Shown here: positions 34,972 through 43,967 of the stretch, in pieces
How positions within the stretch are numbered: position 1 is the stretch's first letter
Layout of the letters: the number at the start of each line of letters is the position of its first letter
Source of the DNA: Pseudoxanthomonas sp. 3HH-4
GTDB lineage: Bacteria > Pseudomonadota > Gammaproteobacteria > Xanthomonadales > Xanthomonadaceae
NCBI RefSeq assembly: GCF_006716465.1
Contig: NZ_VFPB01000002.1
Coordinates: 186,001-250,000, forward strand
Length of the DNA stretch: 64,000 bases
Direction: 5' to 3'
Notes under the pieces: generated by a model
What the model saw: only the letters and a program-made list of their open reading frames with translations
Told to the model about the DNA's origin: nothing
The model's database searches: none
Position numbers and translations under genes: made by a program

Positions 34972-36834
34972 ATGCGCGCCACGCCCTCCAGATTGAAGAC
35001 GCATGGCATCCCCAGTGCGGTGTTGCTGACGCTGGCACTGCTGGCAGCCGCCATCGGCCATTGCGGTGCAGCCGACGCACCGGAGGCGAGCGCGGCGCAG
35101 GAGCCCCGCGCGACGCAGGCCTCCGCCGAGGCGCCGCAGGCGACGGCCGCGCCTGCCCCCCCGCCGGCACCGGCAGGGACCGACCAGCTGAAGATCGACC
35201 TGACGTTCGTCGATCGCAGGTCGCCGGAGTACGGCCGCTTCCGCAACTGGGTGGACACGGCCGTGTCGGGCAGTCCGGGCTATGCGTTCAGCGCCAGCGA
35301 CGCCGCCCTGATGTTCCTGCTCAGCGATGGAGAGAAGTACTGCAAGCTCGCCGTCCGCATGGTTGAAAAGGAAGTCGCTGAAGCCGAGGCGGCGATTGCG
35401 GCCGGTTCGCGCCCCGCGATCGCCGGCGATTCGTATCTGGAAGTCGGCCCCAGGATCGCGGACCTGGCGATGACGCTGCACGCCTGCACCAGCATGATCG
35501 ATGCCGCGCAGCGGCAGCGCTGGTCCGCCCTGGCGGAGCAGGCCGTGTGGAACCTCTGGAACCCGAGCCGGGCGCAGTGGGGCGGCCGCACCCACGCATG
35601 GACCGGCTGGTCCATCGACAATCCCGGCAACAACTACTACTACAGCTTCATCGAAGCGACCATGTACTGGGCGCTGGTCAGCGGCAGCAAGACCTGGATG
35701 GACGAGCTCAAGATGCGTCGCCTGCCGCCGCTGAAGGCGTACTACGCCGAGCTGCCGGGCGGCGGCAGCCGCGAAGGCACCGGCTATGGCGCCGCGCAGA
35801 TGCGCCTGTTCGGCCTTTACCGCCTGTGGAAGGACAGCACGGGCGAGGACCTGGCCACGTCCAGCACGCATGCGCGCGACAGCATTCCGTACTGGATACA
35901 CGCCACGGTGCCCACGCTGGACCGCTTCGCACCGATCGGCGACCAGGCGCGCAGTTCGATACCCGAACTGTTCGACTACCACCGCCGCCTGGTGCTGGAA
36001 GCGCGCCAGCTGACGACGGATGCCGATGCGCGCGCGATGTCGTCGTGGTGGCTGCGCAGCATCTCGGTGCCGCGCATGAGCCAGGGCTTCAACAGTCGCT
36101 ATGACCTGTTGCCGACCGGCGACGGCGGCGATCCGCCCCCGGCCCTGGTCTACCACGCCGAAGGTGCCGGGCACCTGTTCGCGCGCAGCGACTGGGGCAA
36201 GGACGCGATGTGGATGTCGTTCGTCGCCGGCCCCTACAACGAGAGCCACGCGCACCAGGAGCAGGGCGGCTTCACCCTGTTCGCGCGCGACTGGCTGGCC
36301 GTGACCGAGAACATCTGGAGCCACAGTGGCATACAGCAGGGCACGCCCGTCCACAACGTCGTGCGCTTCGAGCGCGCCAACGCGGACGCACAGCAATGCG
36401 CGGCGCCGCGCGGTGACGTGGTGGTGCACCAGTGCGAAACACCGCGCTCGCGCTCCCGCGTGACCGTGACGCCGCGACCGGATGGCGGCATTACCGCGAC
36501 GGCCGACCTGACCCCGGTATATCGCGACAATCCGGCCCTGCAGTCGTGGCAGCGGCGCATCGAGTTCGGTGGTCGCAAGCTGCTGGTGCAGGACGATTTC
36601 CGGCTGGGCACGGGGACCCGTGCGATCTTCCAGGTCAATGTCCCGGAGCGCCCCACCGTCCAGGGGAACGAAGCCATCGCCGGGCGCCTGCGCATCCGCG
36701 TGCTGGAACCCGCGGATGCGACGCTGCGTGTCCACACCTGGAGCGACGATGACGCGCAGGAGTTCAGGCGCGGCTGGCGGGTGGATGTCTCGGGTGGACA
36801 GACCGGCTACAAGGTGGAACTCAGCGAGAAGTGA
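34972..36834 (+). CDS. Heparinase II/III-like polysaccharide lyase, copy 1
   Basis: A 620-residue secreted protein. GAGG eight bases before ATG 34972. A signal/anchor segment (about 17-35) is followed by an Ala/Pro-rich linker to residue 70, an all-helical toroid region (SWRP-like NPGNNYYYSFIEATMYWAL), and the heparinase beta-sandwich with FVAGPYNESHAHQEQGGFTL holding the conserved His. It should cleave uronic-acid-containing polymer by beta-elimination in the periplasm, perhaps trimming or releasing the polysaccharide. It is paralogous to the gene at 37104. Confidence 0.83.
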   Translation: MRATPSRLKTHGIPSAVLLTLALLAAAIGHCGAADAPEASAAQEPRATQASAEAPQATAAPAPPPAPAGTDQLKIDLTFVDRRSPEYGRFRNWVDTAVSGSPGYAFSASDAALMFLLSDGEKYCKLAVRMVEKEVAEAEAAIAAGSRPAIAGDSYLEVGPRIADLAMTLHACTSMIDAAQRQRWSALAEQAVWNLWNPSRAQWGGRTHAWTGWSIDNPGNNYYYSFIEATMYWALVSGSKTWMDELKMRRLPPLKAYYAELPGGGSREGTGYGAAQMRLFGLYRLWKDSTGEDLATSSTHARDSIPYWIHATVPTLDRFAPIGDQARSSIPELFDYHRRLVLEARQLTTDADARAMSSWWLRSISVPRMSQGFNSRYDLLPTGDGGDPPPALVYHAEGAGHLFARSDWGKDAMWMSFVAGPYNESHAHQEQGGFTLFARDWLAVTENIWSHSGIQQGTPVHNVVRFERANADAQQCAAPRGDVVVHQCETPRSRSRVTVTPRPDGGITATADLTPVYRDNPALQSWQRRIEFGGRKLLVQDDFRLGTGTRAIFQVNVPERPTVQGNEAIAGRLRIRVLEPADATLRVHTWSDDDAQEFRRGWRVDVSGGQTGYKVELSEK

Positions 36835-39113
36835 CCCGGTCGTTGGGCGAGTCACGCGCCGCAAACAGTGCGGCGCGTCGCAAAGCCGCCCTCACGGCCC
36901 CATGACCTCCCCTGCCGCCGGCTGAACCAACCTGCGTTTCTGTGACCCAGCCCGTCCGTTTTGGCCGAAGCCCCACGTTATGATCCGCCCGCCGTTGCGC
37001 GGATCGCATGTAGCGAGGGGGCGCTGCAGCGGGTAGTCACCAGCCTCGAGGGCTGTCGTCTTCCAATTCATTCGTGCGCGGTTTTCTTGCCAGGAGAACC
37101 CCTTTGTCGCGCACGACCGCTTCCCCCTGCCGCACCCGCCGGTTGCCCATCGCCCTGTTCCTGGGCGCCGCATCGCTTACCGCCCTGACCGCTGCCAGCG
37201 CCGCCGGCGGCCTGTTCGGGCTTCGTGCCCAGGCCTTCGCATCCCACGCCTGGATCCAGGCCGAAGATGATCTCGCCGAGTTGCGCCAGGATACCCGTGA
37301 CCACGTCCTGCGCTTCTGGACGCGCGCTTCCGCCAACACCCGGCTCGCCCGCCGTGCGCGCGAACGCGCTGCCATCGGCACGCCCGGCGCCAGCACGACC
37401 AATCCCGTCGTCCTCACGCCGGTTGCGCCCACCGTGGATTCAACCCCGGTCCTGAGCAGCGGCGGACGGATCAGTTCGAATTCCTCCCGGCCACGGCTGG
37501 TGAACCTGCCCATGCCGGTGCCGGCGGTCGACAAGACATCGGCGGCCTACACCCGCTTCAAGGGCTGGGTGGATGCGGCCGTCGCCGGCAACCGCGGCTA
37601 CGGCTTCAGTGCCGCCGAAGCCGCACTGATGTACCAGCTCTCGCCCGAAGCCAAGTACTGCACGCTGGCCGTCAGCATGGTCGAAGCTCAGGTCAGCGCT
37701 GCGGAATCCGCGATCGCTTCCGGCGGCCGTCCTGCCGTGGCAGGGGATTCCTATCTCGAGGTCGGCCCGATGATCGCCGATCTGGCGTCCACCATGACCG
37801 CGTGCGGTGGCAGCATCACCGCCGGCCAGCGCACCCGCTGGTCCGCATACGCGGAACAGGCGGTGTGGAACATCTGGAACTACAACAACGCCCAATGGGG
37901 TGGTCGCAGCCATCCGTGGTCCGGCTGGTCGGTGAGCAATCCCGGCAACAACTACTACTACAGCTTCGTCGAAGCGACGATGTACTGGGCGTTGGCCAGC
38001 GGCAACGGCACCTGGTTCAACTTCCTTCGCGACAACAAGTTGCCTGCGCTGCAGACCTACTTCGCCCGGCTGCCCGGCGGCGGCAGCAGCGAAGGCACCG
38101 GCTACGGCACCTCGCACATGCGACTGTTCTCGCTGTACCGCATCTGGCGCGATGCCACCGGCACCGACCTGGCCAATGCCAACAGCCACGCGTCCGACAG
38201 CATCCCGTATTGGGTGCACGCCACGGTCCCCACACTGGACCGCTTCGCGCCGATCGGCGACCAGGCGCGCAGTTCGGTTCCCGACATCTACGACTACCAC
38301 CGCCGCCTGATGCTGGAGGCCCGATCTGTGGCGACCAATCCGGTCGTGCAGAACCAGGCGACCTGGTGGCTCAACAACATCTCCATCGCGCGCATGGGCT
38401 CCGGCTTCAATTATCGCTACGACCTGCTGCCCGCCGGCACCACGGCTGCCGTACCGCCGGAGCTGATCTACCACGCCCGTGGCACCGGGCACCTGTTCGC
38501 ACGCACCGGATGGACGCGTGACGCGATGTGGCTGGCGATTGTCGCCGGACCCTACAACGAGAGCCACGCTCACCAGGACCAGGGCTCGTTCACGCTTTTC
38601 TCCGGCGACTGGCTGGCGGTCACGGCCAACATCTGGAGCCACAGCGGCATCAACCAGGGCACCGATGTGCACAACCTGGTGCGCTTCGTGCGGAATGGTA
38701 CTGTCGCGCGCCAGTGCGAATCGACCACGCGGGCCTCGACGCTCACGGTCAATCCCGGCAGCGGCGGCGCATTCACCGCCGATGCCAACCTGACCCCGGC
38801 GTTCTGCAACAGCGACGCCGTGACCAACTGGCGCCGCAACTTCACCTTCGCCAACCGCCGCCTGACCGTCCGCGACACTTTCAGCATCACCAGCGGCACC
38901 ACCGCGACGTTCCAGGTGAACGTGCCGGTTGCGCCGACACTGGTGAACAGCCGCGAAGCCACCGCAGGCCGCCTGCGCGTGCGCGTGCTGGAGCCGGCCA
39001 ACGCGACGATCAACAGCAACTTCAGCTCGGGCAAGTACGTCGAGGATGGCGCGCGCTTCCGCATCGACGTGCAGGGCGGCACCACCGGCTACGTCGTCGA
39101 ACTGAGCGAAATT
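35224..39113 (+). repeat. Tandem gene duplication: two heparinase-like genes
   Basis: The segments 35224-36831 and about 37548-39113 are direct repeats encoding near-colinear proteins. Shared blocks include NPGNNYYYSF, IPYWxHATVPTLDRFAPIGD, GPYNESHAHQ and WSHSGIxQGT. Nucleotide identity is high in places, for example around 35625-35670 versus 37933-37978. The N-terminal regions differ entirely. Confidence 0.85.
36854..36878. promoter_or_regulatory. Strong hairpin between the two heparinase-like genes
   Basis: ACGCGCCGCA (36854-36863), loop AACAG, TGCGGCGCGT (36869-36878): a perfect 10-bp GC-rich stem just after the first lyase gene. There is no T-run, so it may protect the upstream mRNA or reduce read-through. 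TATGAT at 36979-36984 downstream is a possible -10 for the second gene, without a clear -35. Confidence 0.5.
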
Positions 39114-39116
39114 TGA
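37104..39116 (+). CDS. Heparinase II/III-like polysaccharide lyase, copy 2
   Basis: A 670-residue secreted protein. AGGAG at 37092-37096 points to TTG 37104 as start (reading SRTTASP), seven bases away, rather than GTG 37074. A signal peptide (LPIALFLGAASLTALTAASAA) is followed by about 110 residues unique to this copy, then the same toroid and sandwich domains as copy 1, including GPYNESHAHQDQGSFTLF. It probably acts on the same uronic-acid polymer with different placement or specificity. It ends the plus-strand block. Confidence 0.83.
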   Translation: MSRTTASPCRTRRLPIALFLGAASLTALTAASAAGGLFGLRAQAFASHAWIQAEDDLAELRQDTRDHVLRFWTRASANTRLARRARERAAIGTPGASTTNPVVLTPVAPTVDSTPVLSSGGRISSNSSRPRLVNLPMPVPAVDKTSAAYTRFKGWVDAAVAGNRGYGFSAAEAALMYQLSPEAKYCTLAVSMVEAQVSAAESAIASGGRPAVAGDSYLEVGPMIADLASTMTACGGSITAGQRTRWSAYAEQAVWNIWNYNNAQWGGRSHPWSGWSVSNPGNNYYYSFVEATMYWALASGNGTWFNFLRDNKLPALQTYFARLPGGGSSEGTGYGTSHMRLFSLYRIWRDATGTDLANANSHASDSIPYWVHATVPTLDRFAPIGDQARSSVPDIYDYHRRLMLEARSVATNPVVQNQATWWLNNISIARMGSGFNYRYDLLPAGTTAAVPPELIYHARGTGHLFARTGWTRDAMWLAIVAGPYNESHAHQDQGSFTLFSGDWLAVTANIWSHSGINQGTDVHNLVRFVRNGTVARQCESTTRASTLTVNPGSGGAFTADANLTPAFCNSDAVTNWRRNFTFANRRLTVRDTFSITSGTTATFQVNVPVAPTLVNSREATAGRLRVRVLEPANATINSNFSSGKYVEDGARFRIDVQGGTTGYVVELSEI

Positions 39117-39136
39117 CCTGCCCCGTCACGGGCAGG
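39117..39136. terminator. Hairpin at the convergence point (weak terminator candidate)
   Basis: CCTGCCC (39117-39123), loop CGTCAC, GGGCAGG (39130-39136), immediately after the lyase stop and inside the end of the convergent glycosyltransferase gene. The stem is perfect but no T-run follows on either strand. Confidence 0.35.
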
Positions 39137-40049
39137 GGTGAGGCCGCCGCCCGCGCGCACGCAGGCGGCGGCGCATGTCCAGCACGGGGACGGGCATGCA
39201 ACTGATCGACATCAGGCTGATGCGCTCCAGCGTGGGACGCGCGACCAGCGCCGGTAACAGCAGGTGGCGTGCCGGTTGCAATCGGCGCACATGGATCAGG
39301 TGGCGGGCGAACTCCGTACGGATCACCCGCACCTTCCACGCCACCATCGCGGCAGGCAGCGACAACTGTTCGCCCAGCGTCAGCGCGTTGTGGATCTCCG
39401 CAGCGGCGCAGCGTTCGATACGACTGGTCAGGCTGCCTTCCACCGGCGTGTAACGGCCCACCAGGCCAGGGCAGGCACGCACCCGCCAGCCTGCGTGCGC
39501 GATGCGCAGCCACAGGCTGTAGTCCTCGGCACCGATGAGCTCGCGCGCTTCGAAGAAGCCGCCCAGGGTATCGAAGACATCGCGGCGCACCACGCTCATC
39601 GAGGTGCATATCCGGTTGCACCGCCACAGCAGGTCGAAATCCATCTCCGCCGGCAGGGCCAGCCGGTCCTCGCGGGCACCACCATGCAGCAGACCGGCAC
39701 GGGGATCCGTCGCCAGGGGCATCTGTGCCTGCATCTTGTGCGGCAACCAGGTGTCGTCCGCATCCAGGAAGGCCACCCACGCAGCCGAGGTCGCGCGCAC
39801 GCCTGCATTGCGCGCGCTGGCGGGCCCACCATTGGGCTGTCGCAGCAAATCGACGGCGCCGCCATAGCCCGCCACGATGCGCGCCACCTCGTCGCCATCC
39901 GGGGAGCCATCGTCCACCACCACGATCTGGCGTGGCGGCAGGGTCTGCGCCACGACGCTGTCCAGCGCACGCGCCAGGGTGGCGGCGGCCTGGTAAGCCG
40001 GGATCACCACGGCGTAGTCCGGAACCGTCTCGGGGGAAGACGATGCCAT
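39126..40049 (-). CDS. Family 2 glycosyltransferase
   Basis: A 307-residue GT-A transferase. The N-terminal strand AVVIPAYQAAATLARALDSV, VVVDDGSPDGD and the DxD motif FLDADDTWLP are intact, followed by GGFFEARELIGAEDYSLWLRI. It starts two bases after the preceding gene on this strand (or at GTG 40055 with overlap). It is paralogous to the gene at 40052, so the two may add consecutive sugars to the lipid-linked repeat. Donor and acceptor are unknown. Confidence 0.9.
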   Translation of the reverse strand: MASSSPETVPDYAVVIPAYQAAATLARALDSVVAQTLPPRQIVVVDDGSPDGDEVARIVAGYGGAVDLLRQPNGGPASARNAGVRATSAAWVAFLDADDTWLPHKMQAQMPLATDPRAGLLHGGAREDRLALPAEMDFDLLWRCNRICTSMSVVRRDVFDTLGGFFEARELIGAEDYSLWLRIAHAGWRVRACPGLVGRYTPVEGSLTSRIERCAAAEIHNALTLGEQLSLPAAMVAWKVRVIRTEFARHLIHVRRLQPARHLLLPALVARPTLERISLMSISCMPVPVLDMRRRLRARGRRPHPCP

Positions 40050-40051
40050 GG

Positions 40052-40843
40052 TCACGCCAGCCTTGAGACGGGACGTCGCTTGAGCAGCGCATGCGCGATG
40101 TAATGAAGCATGCACCACGCCGACCGCAGCCACGGCAGACTCTCGATGTCACGGTAGATCCGCCACTGCCAGCCGGCGGCACGCAACTTGTTCGACGACA
40201 CAGAGCCTTCACGGACGAGGTAGTACGCCAGCGGCCGCTCATCCGGTACGCGTTCGGCATGGCCGGCACGGCGCACGCGATCCAGCCAGAAAACATAGTC
40301 CTCATGCCCCATTTTCTGGAACGCCACGTCGCCCAGTGACCGCTCGTAGATGCCGGTCAGGTTGCCGATGCGGTTGCTGTAGAGCATGCCGGCATAGTCC
40401 ACGCGCGCCGGGGGCAGCACGGTCGCCAACGGCCTGCCATCCTCGCCCACGCGCTGGTAGGCGGCGTAGCACACGCGTGCACCGGTACGCCGCATGTGTT
40501 CCAGCTGCAGGGCGAGTTTGTCATGCGTCCACCAGTCGTCGCTGTCCAGGAACGCAACGTGGCTTCCGCGTGCGGCCTGCAACCCCCGGTTGCGTGCAGC
40601 GGCAACCCCTCCGTTGGCCTGGTGGATCGCCACCACGCGCGGATCGCGCGCTGCGTACTCGTCCATGATCGCCGGCGACCCGTCGCGCGACCCGTCATTG
40701 ACCAGGATCAGCTCCAGGTTCGCGTGGCTTTGCTGCAGTACCGAATCGATGGACCGGCGCATTGTGGCCTGCGCGTTGTACACGGGCATCACCACGCTGA
40801 CCGTCGGCGCATCCACGGGGTAATCTGGCCGGATGCTCGTCAC
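40052..40843 (-). CDS. Family 2 glycosyltransferase
   Basis: A 263-residue GT-A enzyme with VSVVMPVYNAQATMRRSIDS, LILVNDGSRDGS, NGGVAAARNRGL and DxD motif FLDSDDWW. GTG 40843 overlaps the stop of the upstream gene (GTGA) and is preferred over the longer frame from 40876. The following GT2 gene is only two bases away, giving a translationally linked pair. Probably acts on the cytoplasmic face of the inner membrane. Confidence 0.9.
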   Translation of the reverse strand: MTSIRPDYPVDAPTVSVVMPVYNAQATMRRSIDSVLQQSHANLELILVNDGSRDGSPAIMDEYAARDPRVVAIHQANGGVAAARNRGLQAARGSHVAFLDSDDWWTHDKLALQLEHMRRTGARVCYAAYQRVGEDGRPLATVLPPARVDYAGMLYSNRIGNLTGIYERSLGDVAFQKMGHEDYVFWLDRVRRAGHAERVPDERPLAYYLVREGSVSSNKLRAAGWQWRIYRDIESLPWLRSAWCMLHYIAHALLKRRPVSRLA

Positions 40844-42036
40844 GCGGCCGCCTGTGTCACCTTGCCGCCTGCCCACGAAGCACGCGGGGCTGGCAATGCA
40901 TAGTCGCGGTAATCGCCGGGATTGCCCTGCATTCCCGCCTCTGCCGCCTTGACGATGTTGTAGGCCTCGCGCGCAGTGACATAGTGCAGCACGTACCGCT
41001 TGCCATCGTTGTAGGCGGATTCGAGATAGTCATGCATCGCATCGACCGGCGGGCCGAGCAGCGTATCGATGTCGCCTTCCTGCGTGCCGTGGGTATGGAT
41101 CTTCACGAACAGCCAGTCGGGCCTGCCCTGCACATGCACGCCGGCGCTCACCCAGGCATCCACCCGTTGCGGCGTCGGCGGCTGCCCCCTGCGCACATCG
41201 GCATTCTCGATGCGCGGGATGATGCCCATGCGTCGATCCTTCCAGTTCAGGCCAAGCGGCCCCTGAATGAGCATCAGGTCGCCACTCGCCTGTCCACCGA
41301 CGCGGACCGGCACGCCCTGGTCGTGCGACTTCGGCGCATGCGGATCGTCGGTGGCGTAGTAGATGCTGTTGATGGTGCTGGTCTGGGTGTCGCTGGGGGC
41401 GGAGGGCAGCGTGAAGTCGGCGTAGCATCCCAGCTCCCGCAGCAGGATCAGTTCGTTGTCCAGCCCGCACCAGCGACCGTCCGGCCGCGAGTTGTCCAGG
41501 CACCAGTTGCCGTGGATGAAACCGAAGCGGAGTTCGCCCGTGGCCGGGTCGCGCGGAAGCGCGCCGTGGCGCTCGTGCAGCACACGGCAGAAGCGCGACA
41601 TGCCTTCCTTGAAGTTGGCTTCGGTGTCGTTGTCGTGGTGCAGGTGCACTTCGATCTCACCATAGCCTTCCGTGCACAGCGCGGAGAGCTTGTCGAGGTA
41701 TTCCGGCACGTACTCCTCTTCGGGGTAGAAGAAGCTGTGCTGGGGCGGCCGGCCGTCCGCATCCCGATGGCGTCCGGCCAGCGTGCGGTAATCGCGGCAC
41801 CAGCGATCCACGCGCTCGCGCTGCGTCGCTTCATCCGCGCCATGCCACATGGGCTCGAAGTGGTCGACGAAGCAGAACATCACATGCACGGGACCGTCCA
41901 CGGCGCGCATGCGCGGGCGCCGCAGGTAGTTGCCGATCCAGAGTTCCATGTTGCGCGAACGCAGCAACTTCCAGATCGCCAGCATGGTCGCCAGGATCAC
42001 GACGGCCAGTCCCGCCAGCCACATCACACCGTCCAA
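40840..42036 (-). CDS. Membrane-anchored polysaccharide-deacetylase-like protein of unknown function
   Basis: A 398-residue protein with one N-terminal membrane helix (about 5-24). The rest resembles a divergent carbohydrate esterase/deacetylase barrel: MFCFVDHFEPMW with an Asp/His pair, EIEVHLHHDND, RFGFIHGNWCLDNS, and FVKIHTHGTQEGD. The canonical NodB TFDDGP motif is absent. TTG 42036 has a G-rich ribosome site; ATG 42024 is an alternative. It is coupled to the GT2 gene by a four-base overlap. A polymer-modifying role is inferred. Confidence 0.7.
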   Translation of the reverse strand: MDGVMWLAGLAVVILATMLAIWKLLRSRNMELWIGNYLRRPRMRAVDGPVHVMFCFVDHFEPMWHGADEATQRERVDRWCRDYRTLAGRHRDADGRPPQHSFFYPEEEYVPEYLDKLSALCTEGYGEIEVHLHHDNDTEANFKEGMSRFCRVLHERHGALPRDPATGELRFGFIHGNWCLDNSRPDGRWCGLDNELILLRELGCYADFTLPSAPSDTQTSTINSIYYATDDPHAPKSHDQGVPVRVGGQASGDLMLIQGPLGLNWKDRRMGIIPRIENADVRRGQPPTPQRVDAWVSAGVHVQGRPDWLFVKIHTHGTQEGDIDTLLGPPVDAMHDYLESAYNDGKRYVLHYVTAREAYNIVKAAEAGMQGNPGDYRDYALPAPRASWAGGKVTQAAA

Positions 42037-42136
42037 GCATCCCCCTGTCGTTGCCGGCGCATGGTCGCGCCATCGTCACTCCAGAAAACGCGACAACGCG
42101 AGTGCACCGGCCACGCCTTGCCGGTGTGCGGCAGGG

Positions 42137-42778
42137 TCAATGCACGTGCGGGAGGGCGCGGAGATCGAAGCCTTGGGACTTCCATGCAGGTATCAGGTGC
42201 CGCAGCAGTTCGAGCGAATGTTCACTGTCGTCGTGCATCAGGATGATGTCGCCACCGCGCGGCGGGTGGCGCCCGATCGTCTCCAGCAACTCCGGCACCG
42301 GACGGCGGCTATAGTCCAGGCTGTCATACGACCAGTAGTCGATGCGGTGCCGGCGACCCACCAGCCTCGCCAGCATCGGCACGCTCAACACGCCGCGGGG
42401 TGGCCGGAATGCGTGGCGTGGGCGGCCGTCGATGCCCTGCAGGAGTTTCTCGGTGCGATCGATCTCATCCATCTGCTGCCCCAGCGTCAGCGATTCGAAG
42501 ACCGGATGCGAGTACGAATGGTTGCCCAGCGTGTGCCCTTCCGAGGCGATGCGGCGCGCGAGTGCGTCGTGCCTTTCCACCTCGCGCCCCACCAGGAAGA
42601 AGCTGGCCTTGGCATCATGCTCCGCCAGCAGGTCCAGCAATGGCGGCGTATGGGCGGGATGCGGGCCATCGTCGAACGTCAGGTATAACGCGCGCCGCTC
42701 CCCGCTCGGGCCGGCGGTCGACAACCAGCCGTTCGGCAGGAAGCGCAGCAGTTTCAGGCGTCGTGGACGGGGATTCAT
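42137..42778 (-). CDS. NodB-family polysaccharide deacetylase
   Basis: A 213-residue carbohydrate esterase family 4 protein. The motifs are complete: MT1 LYLTFDDGPHPA, MT2 GNHSYSHPVF with the metal-binding His pair, MT3 FRPPRG, MT4 region YWSYDSLDYS and MT5 DIILMHD. No signal peptide is visible, so it may act in the cytoplasm on lipid-linked GlcNAc or be exported otherwise. Removal of N-acetyl groups from HexNAc residues of the polymer is the likely reaction. Confidence 0.92.
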   Translation of the reverse strand: MNPRPRRLKLLRFLPNGWLSTAGPSGERRALYLTFDDGPHPAHTPPLLDLLAEHDAKASFFLVGREVERHDALARRIASEGHTLGNHSYSHPVFESLTLGQQMDEIDRTEKLLQGIDGRPRHAFRPPRGVLSVPMLARLVGRRHRIDYWSYDSLDYSRRPVPELLETIGRHPPRGGDIILMHDDSEHSLELLRHLIPAWKSQGFDLRALPHVH

Positions 42779-42808
42779 GGCGATCAGGTTACCGGGATGC
42801 GCAGGAGT

Positions 42809-43960
42809 TCACGAGATGCGTCCCTGCACGGCCATCACACCGGATGACATGTCCTGACCGTCATCCTCATAGAGGCCATGGTAACGCTCGGCCATGGTGC
42901 GGAATGAGGCTTCCGCCTGCGCCCACGCTTGGCCCGCCCGTCCCATCGTCGCGGCACGGTCGCCGCCGCGCAGCAGCGCGATCAGCGCCGTGGCGAGCGC
43001 GGCCGCATCACCCGACGGCACCAGCCGGCCATTCACGCCCTCGCGGACGATCTCCCGGTTGCCACCCACATCGGTGGCCACGATCGGAAGCCCGGCGGCG
43101 CACGCCTCCAGCAGCGCGATCGAATAGCCTTCGCTGGAAGACGACAGCGCGAACACTTCCATGCCCATGAGCAGGCGCGGCACATCATGGCGATCACCGA
43201 GGAACCTGACCACGTCCGCCAACCCGGCTTGCGTCGCCTGGGCTTCCAGTGCCTCGCGCAGGGGACCATCGCCGACAATGGCGAGTACGGCTTCCGGCAC
43301 CTGCACGCGGACCTTGGCAAAGGCGCGGAGCAGCAGTGCATGGTCTTTCACCGGCTGCAGGCGCCCCACGGTACCGATGATGCGGCTGCCAGCAGGCCAG
43401 CCAAGCTCGGCAGCGAGCGTCCGGCGTGCATCCGGATCAGCGGAACGGAAGCGCTCCAGCCGGATGCCGTTCGGCACGGCCAGCAGGCCATACCGCGGAT
43501 GCACGCCTTCCTCGGCGAACCGCTCGCGTGCCGCTTCGCACACCGCGACCGCATAGTCGGTGAAGCGCATGCTCTGCCGATACAGCCATTCCTGACGACC
43601 ACTGCGCGAGCGCCCCCCCATGCCGTGGCGGGTGTTGATGCGGCACTTCACCGGAAGACCCAGCGAAGCGATGACGGCATAATAGTGCGCCATGGCGTTG
43701 TGCGTGTGGATGACGGCATTGGGCGACTGCCGCAGCAGCGCGCGTGCGCGGCGCAGCGCACGCAAGTCCAGGCCCGGTTGTTTGCCGCACGCATCCACCC
43801 GGACACCGCTCGCAAGCAGCTCCCTGGCCAACAGGCCCAGCTTGAACAGACAGATGACCCGGCACTGGTGGCCCGCCTCGCGCTGGCTCGCGATCAGGTC
43901 CACCACGGTGCGTTCCAGCCCGCCCCGGTCAAGATTCTCGACGAAATGCACGATCTCCAC
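42809..43960 (-). CDS. Family 4 glycosyltransferase
   Basis: A 383-residue GT-B transferase starting at GTG 43960 (AGGAAG just upstream). The N-terminal VEIVHFVENLDRGGLERTVVDL resembles exosortase-associated Stp2-type transferases. The donor-binding half has IGTVGRLQPVKDHALLLRAF, and the nucleotide-sugar EX7E-type motif lies in SSSSEGYSIALLEACAAG. It follows the PaaK-like ligase gene by seven bases. Sugar specificity is unknown. Confidence 0.92.
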   Translation of the reverse strand: MEIVHFVENLDRGGLERTVVDLIASQREAGHQCRVICLFKLGLLARELLASGVRVDACGKQPGLDLRALRRARALLRQSPNAVIHTHNAMAHYYAVIASLGLPVKCRINTRHGMGGRSRSGRQEWLYRQSMRFTDYAVAVCEAARERFAEEGVHPRYGLLAVPNGIRLERFRSADPDARRTLAAELGWPAGSRIIGTVGRLQPVKDHALLLRAFAKVRVQVPEAVLAIVGDGPLREALEAQATQAGLADVVRFLGDRHDVPRLLMGMEVFALSSSSEGYSIALLEACAAGLPIVATDVGGNREIVREGVNGRLVPSGDAAALATALIALLRGGDRAATMGRAGQAWAQAEASFRTMAERYHGLYEDDGQDMSSGVMAVQGRIS

Positions 43961-43967
43961 GCTCTTC

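Noticed and set aside
34792..36864. 690-codon minus-strand frame opposite the first lyase
   Set aside because: Shadow frame; all recognisable motifs are on the plus strand.
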